Of a stretch of 45,000 nt of DNA, positions 9,792 through 17,937 are shown piece after piece. Below the pieces are notes generated by a model. The model worked only from the letters and a program-made list of their open reading frames with translations, made no database searches and was not told the origin of the DNA. The DNA is from Candidatus Kapaibacterium sp. Lineage in GTDB: Bacteria > Bacteroidota > Ignavibacteria > Kapaibacteriales > HRBIN21. A program made the position numbers and the translations under genes. Positions within the stretch are counted from its first letter, which is position 1. Every line of letters begins with the position of its first letter. The stretch covers positions 1-45,000 of the forward strand of contig CALKEU010000003.1 in NCBI GenBank assembly GCA_938084565.1, given 5' to 3'.

Positions 9792-10568
9792 ATGGAGCTG
9801 ATTCGCTTGCTCGGGCACTGGACGGTGCGCTTCATTGGTGGGCTGGGGCGCACACTGCTCCTGTTGGGGAGTATCGTCGCTTATGTCCCGAGGATTCCGA
9901 AAGATTGGCGCCTAGTGCTCCAGCAGATGGCCGTCTTTGGGGTGGACTCGCTCCCGTTGGTGCTCCTCATCGGCAGCTTTACAGGAGCGATTGCTGCGCT
10001 GCAGGCGACGAATCTCTTCGACAAGTTCAACCTGCTGGCACTTGCTCGCCCGTACTTGGGGAGCTCCATTGCGACGGTAGTCTTCACAGAGCTGACGCCG
10101 GTGCTGACGGCTTTGGTCATTGCGGGTCGAGTTGGCGGGGCTATTGCTGCTCAGCTGGGGACAATGGCAGTATCTGAGCAGCTCGATGCGCTCGAGATTA
10201 TGGCCATCGATCGGAATCGCTACCTCGGGATGCCACGCGTGGTGGCAGCCGTCACCATGATGCCCGTTCTGGCGGTGTTCTCTAACGTCGTGGCCATTGG
10301 AGGGGCGTTGGTGCTGACTATGCTCAAGTTCGATGTTGCCCCGGAGCTCTTCTTCGAGTCGGTTCAGCGTTTCTTCCGCACCTCGGAGGTGATGATAGGC
10401 CTGACCAAATCGGCGGTCTTCGGCGGGGTAACAGCCCTTATTGGCTGTGCCGAAGGGTTTGCTACAACCGGTGGAGCTGAAGGGGTGGGGCGCAGTACGG
10501 TGCGAGCGTTCACGACTTCAGCGGCCACGATCCTGGTGCTGGATGCGCTCTTCGGGTATGTACTCTAG
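9792..10568 (+). CDS. mlaE: MlaE/YrbE-family lipid-transport ABC permease
   Basis: MlaE is the inner-membrane permease of the MlaFEDB-type complex that moves phospholipids between the inner and outer membranes. The 258 residues contain about five to six hydrophobic helices and the strong family block FTELTPVLTALVIAGRVGG, followed by GTMAVSEQLDALEIMAIDRNRYLGMPR. The length is standard. The ATPase (mlaF) and MCE substrate-binding protein (mlaD), which often follow, are absent; the next genes are trmB (11-bp overlap) and aat. The start lies directly behind a -7 element, leaving almost no leader and no ribosome binding site. Confidence 0.93.
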   Translation: MELIRLLGHWTVRFIGGLGRTLLLLGSIVAYVPRIPKDWRLVLQQMAVFGVDSLPLVLLIGSFTGAIAALQATNLFDKFNLLALARPYLGSSIATVVFTELTPVLTALVIAGRVGGAIAAQLGTMAVSEQLDALEIMAIDRNRYLGMPRVVAAVTMMPVLAVFSNVVAIGGALVLTMLKFDVAPELFFESVQRFFRTSEVMIGLTKSAVFGGVTALIGCAEGFATTGGAEGVGRSTVRAFTTSAATILVLDALFGYVL

Positions 10569-11256
10569 AAGGGCTGCCAGCTATATGGGGGAGCGGAAGG
10601 GCTCTCTGCGTCGGCTTCGGCATCACGGGAGTGCGTGTCTGTACATACCGCTCCATCGCCTGAAGGTCGTGCTGCCGAACTATCCGCCGGTGCCGCAGCA
10701 GCTCGAGTGGGGAGAGTTCTTTGCCAATGGGCTGCCCCCAGATGTGCTGGATGTAGGCTGCGGTGAAGGGGGGTTCCTACGGCGCTTCGCTGCCGAACAT
10801 CCCGAAAGCAACATTCTTGGGCTCGAAGTGCGGAAGGCACTCGTTGAGTGGCTTGCTGAATGCATTCGGCAGGAGGGGCTCCCCAATGCTGCTGTCTTGT
10901 GGTACAGTGTCGTCAATGGGCTGCCCTTCCTGGCCGATGGGAGCATTGAGCGCATCTTCTATCTGTTCCCGGACCCGTGGCCGAAGAAACGGCATCACAA
11001 GCGGCGAGCGCTCACGCCGTTTGTACTCCAGGAATTCGCCCGCGTGCTCCGCCCCGAGGGAGTGCTCTACATTGCTACAGATTTTCCGCCGCTTGATGCC
11101 TACCATCGGGAAGTGCTCGAGGCATCGGGGCTGTTTCGCTATGAGTACGTGCAGGAGGATGTCGATTGGGGATTGCCGCAGAGTGATCGCGAGGCAGCTT
11201 GCCGCCGGCGGGGTATCCCGTATGTCCGCATGCGGTGTTATGTGGTCAAGACATGA
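10558..11256 (+). CDS. trmB: tRNA (guanine-N7)-methyltransferase TrmB
   Basis: TrmB methylates G46 in the variable loop of tRNAs using S-adenosylmethionine. Seen: the SAM-binding motif VLDVGCGEGGFL, LGLEVRKALVEW and the family signature FPDPWPKKRHHKRR, then ATDFPPLDAY. From the ATG at 10558 it has 232 residues and overlaps mlaE by 11 bases. An ATG at 10585 (223 residues) is equally possible, since the first residues are not conserved. It is likely co-transcribed with mlaE and aat. Confidence 0.92.
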   Translation: MYSRRAASYMGERKGSLRRLRHHGSACLYIPLHRLKVVLPNYPPVPQQLEWGEFFANGLPPDVLDVGCGEGGFLRRFAAEHPESNILGLEVRKALVEWLAECIRQEGLPNAAVLWYSVVNGLPFLADGSIERIFYLFPDPWPKKRHHKRRALTPFVLQEFARVLRPEGVLYIATDFPPLDAYHREVLEASGLFRYEYVQEDVDWGLPQSDREAACRRRGIPYVRMRCYVVKT

Positions 11257-11837
11257 CGAACGTTCTCACGCCCGAGCTCGTATTGCTGGCCTACCAGCAT
11301 GGCTACTTCCCCATGGCTGATCCGGACACGGGAGAGATCGCCTTCTACTCGCCTGATCCACGAGCCATCATCCCACTGGAGGGGGTGCGCATCCCCCGGT
11401 CGTTGCGCCAGACGCTGCGCAAGCAGCTCTACCAGGTACGCCTGAATACGGCCTTTGAGGCTGTCATACGGGGTTGTGCTGAGCGCCCACGGTCGTGGAT
11501 TTCCGAGGAGCTCATCGTGCTCTACACGCAGCTGCACCGCATGGGGTTTGCTCATTCGGTCGAGGCGTGGTACGGAGAGCAGTTGGTTGGGGGCTTATAT
11601 GGGGTAGCCATTGGCGGGGCGTTTTTCGGGGAGTCGATGTTTACCCGTATGCGGGATGCCTCGAAGGTAGCTTTCGTGGCTCTGGTAGAGCGGCTGCGTC
11701 AGCGGGGCTTCCTCCTTTTGGACGCCCAGTACATCAATCCGCATACCCAACGGCTCGGGGCTATCGAGATCCCGCGGGCGGAGTACTTGCGCCGCCTAGA
11801 GAGGGCGCTGCGGTGTAGCTGCCGCTTTGCAGACTGA
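11253..11837 (+). CDS. aat: Leucyl/phenylalanyl-tRNA--protein transferase Aat
   Basis: Aat attaches Leu or Phe from aminoacyl-tRNA to proteins with N-terminal Arg or Lys, marking them for ClpAP/ClpS degradation. The 194 residues show LLAYQHGYFPMAD near the N-terminus, FYSPDPRAIIPL, GGLYGVAIGGAFFGESMF and DASKVAFVALVERL, all typical. The ATG overlaps the trmB stop by 4 bases (ATGA), supporting this start over the longer frame at 11199. Its stop abuts the stop of the convergent gene, with the two forming TGATCA. Confidence 0.94.
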   Translation: MTNVLTPELVLLAYQHGYFPMADPDTGEIAFYSPDPRAIIPLEGVRIPRSLRQTLRKQLYQVRLNTAFEAVIRGCAERPRSWISEELIVLYTQLHRMGFAHSVEAWYGEQLVGGLYGVAIGGAFFGESMFTRMRDASKVAFVALVERLRQRGFLLLDAQYINPHTQRLGAIEIPRAEYLRRLERALRCSCRFAD

Positions 11838-13106
11838 TCAGGGGAGCCAGCGTGTGCGGTGGCGCCACGGGGGAAGGGAAGGGCGTTGACGCTGCCAGGC
11901 CATGCCGGGTAAAGACCATGCTGAGAAGCGCTCCCTGACGAGGTTCTCGGGGATGTACTCGCCGTAGACGCCACCGAGCCACCGCGCCTGGTGCAGACTG
12001 TCACCGATGAAGAGGAGTTCGATGCGGTCAGCGCTGTGCCGAAAGAGCCCCTCTGGCATGCCGGAAGCTGCCCGGTGGCAGTAGAGGCTACGGGCATTCC
12101 CGTAGGCGATGAGCTCGATGAGCGAGTCAGAAGGGTGCTGGACTACGAGCGAGTCACCCCGGAGCTGATGGGAGCGTTCCGGAAAGGGCGTTCCCATCCG
12201 AAGGCGGGCCTGGCCGAAGAAGATAAGGGTGCGCAACTGCCCTGAATGGAGGACCGCATAGGCACTATCACCCGTGAGTTCTGCTGGACCGTACCAGAGA
12301 TGGGGGCTCTCGGAGAGCCAGAGCTGCGAGGACGAATGCTCCCACAGCAGGCGTTCAGCTGAGGCAGCCCAGAGAGTGTCTCGGAGGAGCACCACGGATC
12401 CGGTGGCCTGTAGGGAATGCGCCCCGTGGATATCTGCCAGCACAATGGAGTCCGCCGAAAGCCAGATGCTGGTGGGCTGCGTTTCGTCGTGTTGTCGGAG
12501 CAGAGCATGCCCCACCAGAACGAGCACGCCCGCGTCAGGAGCGTACAAGAGTCTGTCGGCCTCTCCCACAAGGCGGTACGGAGGGCTTTCTATGTAGACC
12601 CCACCCCAGGCATAGGCGCGATCTGTGCGGCGAAGGTAGCGCAGCGAGTCCGTCCAGAGGCGGAGGGTATCGTCGGCATACTGGACCGAAGTGGCAAACT
12701 GCAACTCCTGCTGCGGGATGTTGTAGGCTGCCCAACGAGCTCGAATAGTGCGATGCTTGTGCTCAATGTCCGCTCCGCGGTCGGCAATGGCAATCCCAGA
12801 CTGCGGCTCGTAAGAGACGAGAGGGGCAGCGATGCGGAGGTCTCCGTGCTCTATGCGGACATTGTGTCGCAACAGGAGGGAGCCGGTCTCGAGGTACTGC
12901 ACAGCCGAACCACAGCGGAGGACGGCATTGCCCTGTTGGAGCCAAACGTTGCCGGTGAGTTCGCGGACGGCGCCGCTATCGGATTGGCGCCAGGAGAAGC
13001 TATCGGCGTGGTGCAGGATAATTGGCAGCGGCGGTCCTACGGGAACTTGCGCCGCAGCAATACCGAGGCAGAGATAGCCTATGGCTACGCTCAGGCAGTG
13101 GCGCAT
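11838..13106 (-). CDS. OstA/LptA-like exported protein (LPS transport related)
   Basis: A 422-residue protein with an N-terminal signal peptide (hydrophobic stretch ending near AAAQ, about 16-20). It has a long series of short beta-strand-like repeats of the OstA/LptA kind: ELTGNVWLQQGNAVLRCGSA, LLLRHNVRIEHGDLRIAAP, then repeated blocks with similar spacing (YAWGGVYIESPPYRLVGEAD, LQATGSVVLLRDTLWAASAE). Such beta-jellyroll proteins bridge lipopolysaccharide across the periplasm. It is longer than LptA (about 180 residues) and lacks an obvious LptD barrel, resembling the OstA-like proteins of Bacteroidota. It overlaps folC by 16 bases. Role in LPS export is inferred. Confidence 0.7.
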   Translation of the reverse strand: MRHCLSVAIGYLCLGIAAAQVPVGPPLPIILHHADSFSWRQSDSGAVRELTGNVWLQQGNAVLRCGSAVQYLETGSLLLRHNVRIEHGDLRIAAPLVSYEPQSGIAIADRGADIEHKHRTIRARWAAYNIPQQELQFATSVQYADDTLRLWTDSLRYLRRTDRAYAWGGVYIESPPYRLVGEADRLLYAPDAGVLVLVGHALLRQHDETQPTSIWLSADSIVLADIHGAHSLQATGSVVLLRDTLWAASAERLLWEHSSSQLWLSESPHLWYGPAELTGDSAYAVLHSGQLRTLIFFGQARLRMGTPFPERSHQLRGDSLVVQHPSDSLIELIAYGNARSLYCHRAASGMPEGLFRHSADRIELLFIGDSLHQARWLGGVYGEYIPENLVRERFSAWSLPGMAWQRQRPSLPPWRHRTRWLP

Positions 13107-14374
13107 GCGTCCTGGAGGGTCTGGAGTGCTTCGCCGGCAACGTAGAAGGAGCCGGTGATGAGGGTTGGTTCCGCACAGTTCCAGGCTGCCCGCACAGCTT
13201 CTGCGACGGTGGGAAACTCTGTGCTCTGCGTTATACCCAGATGCTGGGCGTACTGGAGGAGGTGTCCAGTCGGTGCTGCGCGCTCGGTTGCTGGGGCACA
13301 GGCCATGAGCGTAGACACTCGTGGCTGAAGTACCGTGAGCATGGCGGGGATGTCCTTGTCGGCCATGGCACCGAAGACGAGCCGCCAGCGGGTTGAGGAG
13401 TAGCCATGTTCATCCAGGGTATCGATCAGCGCTGTAATGCCGCCGGGATTGTGCGCAACATCGAGAATCACCGGAGGATCGAGGCGGAGGGGCTCGATGC
13501 GAGCTCGCAGACCCCCCCAGGAGCGGACTGCGCAAAATCCCTCGGTCAGGCTACGCAGGCTGAGGGGGAAGTGTGGGGCTAGGAGCTCAGCGACGGTGAG
13601 CGCCAGAGCCACATTCCAGCGTTGGTGGGCGCCCGCCAGGGGGAGGGTGAGTTCGGCTCCTGAAGGAAGGCGCAGGTGTTGCGAGAGATTAGGTAGGGCG
13701 GCAATCAGCGTTGGCTCAGTGCTCGGTATCACTACGGCTGATGCCCCACACTGGGTTGCCCACTGGCAGAGGAGCTCACGGAGCCAGGGACGCCGCTCGC
13801 CAATGACGGCAGCGCAGCCGGCTTTGACAATCCCTACCTTCTGCCAGGCTATCTCCTGCAGCGAGGCCCCCAAGTACTGCTGGTGGTCGTAGTCAATCCC
13901 CGTGATGGCTGCTACGAGCGGGGAGACGACATTTGTGGCATCGTATCGCCCTCCCATGCCAACCTCAACGACGGCGATTTCGACCCCGTACTCAGCAAAG
14001 AGGGCGAAGGCCAGGGCTGTGGTAACTTCGAAGAAGGTTGCGCCTACGCGATCGGCCATTTGCAGGAGAAAGGGCAAGTAAGCCCCCAGAGCGGCTTCGT
14101 CGATGGGGGTGCCGGCAATGCGAATGCGCTCCGTGAAGTGGCACAGGTGGGGTGAGGTATAGAGTCCGACGCGGTAGCCCTGAGCTTGGAGTGCCGAGGC
14201 AAGCAGGGCGCAGAGGCTTCCCTTCCCATTCGTTCCGGTCACGTGGACGGCCGGATAGCGTCGATGGGGATTCCCCAGAGCCTGCAGGAGGGCCTCAATA
14301 CGTTCGAGGCCGGGTCGTATCCCGAAGCGATGGAGGCGGAAGAGGCGTTGGAGGAGTGCGTCGGTAGAGGACAT
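13091..14374 (-). CDS. folC: Bifunctional folylpolyglutamate/dihydrofolate synthase FolC
   Basis: FolC adds glutamate to dihydropteroate and/or to folates. The 427-residue protein shows the ATP-binding loop HVTGTNGKGS (44-53), TSPHLCHFTERIRI, the VEVGMGGRYDATN motif, GIDYDHQQYLG, and the C-terminal ligase domain with LDVAHNPGG. Order and length match the Mur-ligase-like FolC family. A near-match to the -7 element is at 14401-14408. Another folate enzyme, the 5-formyl-THF cyclo-ligase, is at 19.3-19.9 kb in another unit. Confidence 0.94.
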   Translation of the reverse strand: MSSTDALLQRLFRLHRFGIRPGLERIEALLQALGNPHRRYPAVHVTGTNGKGSLCALLASALQAQGYRVGLYTSPHLCHFTERIRIAGTPIDEAALGAYLPFLLQMADRVGATFFEVTTALAFALFAEYGVEIAVVEVGMGGRYDATNVVSPLVAAITGIDYDHQQYLGASLQEIAWQKVGIVKAGCAAVIGERRPWLRELLCQWATQCGASAVVIPSTEPTLIAALPNLSQHLRLPSGAELTLPLAGAHQRWNVALALTVAELLAPHFPLSLRSLTEGFCAVRSWGGLRARIEPLRLDPPVILDVAHNPGGITALIDTLDEHGYSSTRWRLVFGAMADKDIPAMLTVLQPRVSTLMACAPATERAAPTGHLLQYAQHLGITQSTEFPTVAEAVRAAWNCAEPTLITGSFYVAGEALQTLQDACATA

Positions 14375-14400
14375 GGGCCGTTTTGGATACGAAGGACGTG

Positions 14401-14408
14401 CGAAATTA
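14401..14408 (-). promoter_or_regulatory. Imperfect -7 element for folC
   Basis: On the - strand this reads TAATTTCG, one base off TAnnTTTG, 26 bp before the folC ATG. It is back to back with the tRNA-Pro element. Confidence 0.4.
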
Positions 14409-14455
14409 CATGCTCTCTGCCAGCAGGCCGGGGGCTGCCGTCGTCGATAAAGTCG

Positions 14456-14463
14456 TAATTTTG
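14456..14463 (+). promoter_or_regulatory. Bacteroidota-type -7 promoter element for tRNA-Pro
   Basis: TAATTTTG followed by C, an exact match. It ends 16 bp before the mature 5' end of tRNA-Pro and may also serve nadE, which follows the tRNA by 20 bp. A CTG at 14435-14437 sits at -33-like spacing (18 bp). Confidence 0.65.
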
Positions 14464-14479
14464 CTGCGCTTTCCGAGGT

Positions 14480-14553
<74 letters not shown>

Positions 14554-14573
14554 CAGGCAGTACGGGCGGGCGG

Positions 14574-16607
14574 ATGCGCTTCCCGCTGGAGAGGTATGGT
14601 TTTCTGCGTCTGGCAGTTGTCTCTCCCGAGTTGCGCATCGCCGACGTTCGCTTCAATGTTTCCCGCATCGTGGAGGCACTCCAGGGGGCAGCAGCCCGAG
14701 GGGCTCATCTTGTGCTCTTCCCCGAACTATGCCTGACGGGCTATACGTGTGGAGATCTCTTCTACGAGGCTGCACTCCGGCAAGCAGCCTGGGATGGGAT
14801 AGCCGAGCTTTTGCCGGTGACGGAGCGTCTGCAACTGATTGCTGTGGTCGGAGTGCCCGCCGAGGTGGAGGGGCGTCTCTACAACTGTGCTGCTGTCATA
14901 GCACACGGGCGGCTCTGCGGCGTGGTTCCGAAGACCTACCTTCCGAATACGGCAGAATTCTACGAGCGGCGATGGTTTGCCTCCGAGCACGATCGGCACA
15001 GTGAAGTCCTGCTCTACGGCGGAGAGGCTGTGCCATTTGGAGCCGATTTGCTCTTCCGCATCGAGAATCTCCCTGGAGCGGTGCTAGGGGTGGAGATCTG
15101 CGAGGATCTCTGGGCCCCACAGCCGCCGAGCAGCCAGTTGGCCGTAGCTGGGGCAACGGTCATACTGAACCTTTCCTCCAGCAACGAAGTGCTAGGTAAG
15201 GCAGCATACCGTCGCCTGCTGGTGCAGTCGCAGTCCGGGCGGTGCATAGCGGCATATGCCTATGCCTCAGCAGGAGTATGGGAGTCGACAACCGATATGG
15301 TCTTCTCCGGCCACAGTTTGGTGGCTGAAAATGGCCAGCTCGTGGCCGAGAGCAGCCGTTTCGAGCTGCGTACGGTCATGATTCTGGCCGATATCGACGT
15401 AGAGCGGCTTGTCCACGAACGGCTCCAGAACAGCACCTTTGCAGCCTCCTCCCCGCAGCGGCGCTATCGCTCTGTGCCACTCTGCGTTGCCGAGCGATGG
15501 GATGAGCGTCTCTACCGTCGGCTCTCTGCTACGCCCTTTGTGCCCGAAGAGCCCCACGAGCGGGCCCAGCGAGCAGAGGAGATTCTTGCTCTCCAAACGC
15601 GCGGTTTGGCACGGCGCTTACTCTCGGTAGGGGAGCACACGGGTGTCGTCGTTGGCGTGTCCGGGGGATTAGATTCCACGCTGGCTCTACTGGTTTCGGT
15701 TGCCACCATGGATCTGCTCGGCTGGGGGCGTCAGCGCGTCCATGCTGTCTCGATGCCTGGCCCGGGTTCCACGCAGCGGACACAGCAGAATGCGCAGCGC
15801 CTGGCTCGTGCACTCGGGACAACGCTCCACATCATCCCGATTACGGCAGCACTCCAGCAGCACCTGCATGACATCGGACATCCTGGCACCGAAGTCGACC
15901 TCACCTACGAGAATGCACAAGCCCGTGAGCGTACGCAGATCCTCTTCGATCTTGCCAATCGGCTCGGAGCCATCGTTGTCGGCACGGGCAACCTCTCTGA
16001 ATTGGCCCTTGGCTGGTGTACGTACGGTGGGGATCACCTCTCCGCCTACGCCGTCAATGCCGGCATTCCGAAAACGCTGGTTCGCTTCCTCATCGAATGG
16101 TGCGCCGAGCATCTCTTCACCGGGGACGTTGCAGCGCTGCTGCACGATATCTGCGCAACGCCAGTCTCCCCTGAATTGGTGCCGCCGGAGCCTGGTGACC
16201 GTATTCGGCAGATGACCGAGCAGATCCTGGGGCCATACGAGGTGCACGACTTCGTGCTCTTCCACATGCTGCGCTATCACTTTGCCCCGCGAAAGATCTT
16301 CCTCCTGGCGCGCTTGGCCTTTGGTGAGCGCTATCGTGGGGAACAGCTTGTGGCGTGGATGCGCACCTTTTATGAGCGTTTCTTCGCCAACCAATTCAAG
16401 CGCTCCTGCCTGCCCGATGGGCCGAAAGTGGGGACGGTGGCGCTCTCTCCCCGAGGGGATTGGCGTATGCCAAGCGATGCCACTGTTGCGCTCTGGAGGG
16501 AAGAGCTCGAAGGGCTATTGTCGGAGACCTCACTCACGGAGGGCTCCACTGAGCAACCCTCGGATCAAGAAGCGGCGGAAGAGGAGGAAGAGCCCCAACG
16601 CCGGTAG
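14574..16607 (+). CDS. nadE: Glutamine-dependent NAD+ synthetase NadE
   Basis: NadE makes NAD+ from deamido-NAD+, ATP and glutamine, the last step of NAD synthesis. The 677 residues hold an N-terminal nitrilase-type glutaminase with the E-K-C triad (E51 in [11 protein letters not shown]120 in [10 protein letters not shown]176 in GVEICEDLW). The C-terminal synthetase domain has the PP-loop [10 protein letters not shown] and [13 protein letters not shown] very acidic, low-complexity tail (EEEEEP) follows. The ATG at 14574 lies 20 bp after tRNA-Pro; the longer frame would start inside the tRNA. nadD, the preceding enzyme of the pathway, is nearby at 17.3-17.9 kb on the other strand. The tail overlaps the convergent permease gene by 78 bp. 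Confidence 0.95.
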   Translation: MRFPLERYGFLRLAVVSPELRIADVRFNVSRIVEALQGAAARGAHLVLFPELCLTGYTCGDLFYEAALRQAAWDGIAELLPVTERLQLIAVVGVPAEVEGRLYNCAAVIAHGRLCGVVPKTYLPNTAEFYERRWFASEHDRHSEVLLYGGEAVPFGADLLFRIENLPGAVLGVEICEDLWAPQPPSSQLAVAGATVILNLSSSNEVLGKAAYRRLLVQSQSGRCIAAYAYASAGVWESTTDMVFSGHSLVAENGQLVAESSRFELRTVMILADIDVERLVHERLQNSTFAASSPQRRYRSVPLCVAERWDERLYRRLSATPFVPEEPHERAQRAEEILALQTRGLARRLLSVGEHTGVVVGVSGGLDSTLALLVSVATMDLLGWGRQRVHAVSMPGPGSTQRTQQNAQRLARALGTTLHIIPITAALQQHLHDIGHPGTEVDLTYENAQARERTQILFDLANRLGAIVVGTGNLSELALGWCTYGGDHLSAYAVNAGIPKTLVRFLIEWCAEHLFTGDVAALLHDICATPVSPELVPPEPGDRIRQMTEQILGPYEVHDFVLFHMLRYHFAPRKIFLLARLAFGERYRGEQLVAWMRTFYERFFANQFKRSCLPDGPKVGTVALSPRGDWRMPSDATVALWREELEGLLSETSLTEGSTEQPSDQEAAEEEEEPQRR

Positions 16608-17360
16608 GGCTGCCACGGCTGCCCCAGCCATGAGATGGCCCCAGTCTATAGTCTGCTTGCTGAGGTAGAAGGCCAGCCCCACAGGTAAGGTTCGCCGAGC
16701 CTCCGACTGCGTCAGGAGGAAGGGGAAGAGGAAGGCATTCCAATGGGTCAGGAAGCTCGTCAGCCCTACCATGAGAAGCACAGGGCGGGTCAGCGGGAAG
16801 ACAATCCGGAAGAGTACGGCCCAGGGACCAGCTCCGTCTAAGCGGGCCGCATCTTCAAGCTCTGTGGGAAGCGCGCTCACATACTGGCGCACCATGAAGA
16901 TGCTGAGCCCTCCGACAAGCCACGGCAGAATCAGAGCCCAGTAGGTATCGATCCAGCCCAGCAGGACCATGAAGCGGTACAGCGGGAGCATCAGCACGTG
17001 CACCGGGATCAGTAGCACCGCCAACACCGAGGCTTCCACGATGGGCTTACCACGGAAGCGCGAGCGTGCCAGCACGTATCCGGCCATAAAGCCGAAGAGC
17101 ACATTGCCGGCCGTAATGGCTCCGGCCACAAGCAGAGAGTTAACCAAGTACTGCCCAAAACTGGTTGTCCGCAGCAGATCGGCGTAATTGTCCAGCGTCG
17201 TTGGCGCTGTTACCAAGGTCCAGAGATCGGCATACTGCTCCGGATGGCGCCGGAGGGACAGTAGCAGCATCCAGCCAAGCGGAAAGAGCATACTGGCTGC
17301 CACGAGGGCCAAGAAGCTATTGACCCCGAGCTGAGCGAGCTTGGTAGAGGTGCTGCGCAT
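16530..17360 (-). CDS. Carbohydrate-type ABC transporter permease (MalG/UgpE-like)
   Basis: An integral membrane permease of 276 residues with about six hydrophobic helices, of the type that imports sugars or related solutes with a second permease, a binding protein and an ATPase. The coupling EAA loop is clear: LEDAARLDGAGPWAVLFRIV followed by FPLTRPV. The N-terminal part (FPLGWMLLLSL, DNYADLL) is also typical. No partner permease, binding protein or ATPase lies in the window, so it must pair with genes elsewhere or be a relic, although the frame is intact. Its start overlaps nadD by 44 bases and its end overlaps nadE by 78. Substrate unknown. Confidence 0.85.
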   Translation of the reverse strand: MRSTSTKLAQLGVNSFLALVAASMLFPLGWMLLLSLRRHPEQYADLWTLVTAPTTLDNYADLLRTTSFGQYLVNSLLVAGAITAGNVLFGFMAGYVLARSRFRGKPIVEASVLAVLLIPVHVLMLPLYRFMVLLGWIDTYWALILPWLVGGLSIFMVRQYVSALPTELEDAARLDGAGPWAVLFRIVFPLTRPVLLMVGLTSFLTHWNAFLFPFLLTQSEARRTLPVGLAFYLSKQTIDWGHLMAGAAVAALPALGLFLLFRRFLIRGLLSGALRE

Positions 17361-17937
17361 GGATGTATGCCAAGACAGCCTCCGGAACGAGATAACGGAC
17401 GGACAGACCTCGGGCAATGCGTTGTCGGATTTCACTCGAGGAGATGCCCAGGAGCGGGAGCTCGAGCACGATAGGGTCAGCATGCCGGAGGGCCTGCAGC
17501 TGCTTCTGGAAGTCTGCCAGGGGAACCGTCGGGCGCGGAGCGATGCAGAGGCGGACCTGCTCTACGATCTGCTCCCAGCGGTGCCACCGGTGGAATTCCA
17601 TCGCTTGGTCTGCCCCGATGAGGAGGAAGAGCTCGGCCTCGGGGAAGCGTTGCCGAAAGGTAGCAATGGTATCGATCGTGTAAGAGATGCCGCCGCGGTC
17701 GAGCTCACAGGTGTCGACACAGAAAGCCGGATGCCCCGCTATAGCGCGCTCAACCATTGCCAACCGGTGTTCCGCAGGAGCAATATCCGGGGCATTGAGC
17801 GGCTTCAGAGGCGGGGAGGCAGCCGGGACAAAGTAACAGCGCTCCAGCTGCATGTGCTCCACAAAGCGGTCGGCAACAATCAAATGGGCAAGGTGGATGG
17901 GATTGAAGCTCCCCCCGAAGATTCCGATGCGCCTCAT
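17317..17937 (-). CDS. nadD: Nicotinate-nucleotide adenylyltransferase NadD
   Basis: NadD converts nicotinate mononucleotide and ATP to deamido-NAD+, the substrate of NadE. The 206 residues show the nucleotidyltransferase motif GIFGGSFNPIHLAHL (5-19), LLIGADQAMEFHRWHRWEQI and the C-terminal ISSSEIRQRI motif. The start overlaps the nuoF stop by 4 bases (ATGA), so it is transcribed with nuoF. That links an NAD-making enzyme with an NADH-using one. The last few residues are inside the start region of the permease gene. Confidence 0.93.
   Translation of the reverse strand: MRRIGIFGGSFNPIHLAHLIVADRFVEHMQLERCYFVPAASPPLKPLNAPDIAPAEHRLAMVERAIAGHPAFCVDTCELDRGGISYTIDTIATFRQRFPEAELFLLIGADQAMEFHRWHRWEQIVEQVRLCIAPRPTVPLADFQKQLQALRHADPIVLELPLLGISSSEIRQRIARGLSVRYLVPEAVLAYIHAQHLYQARSARGQ

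Noticed and set aside
12417-13145. 242-codon open frame on the + strand
   Set aside because: Antisense to the OstA-like gene, which has a signal peptide and repeats typical of its family.
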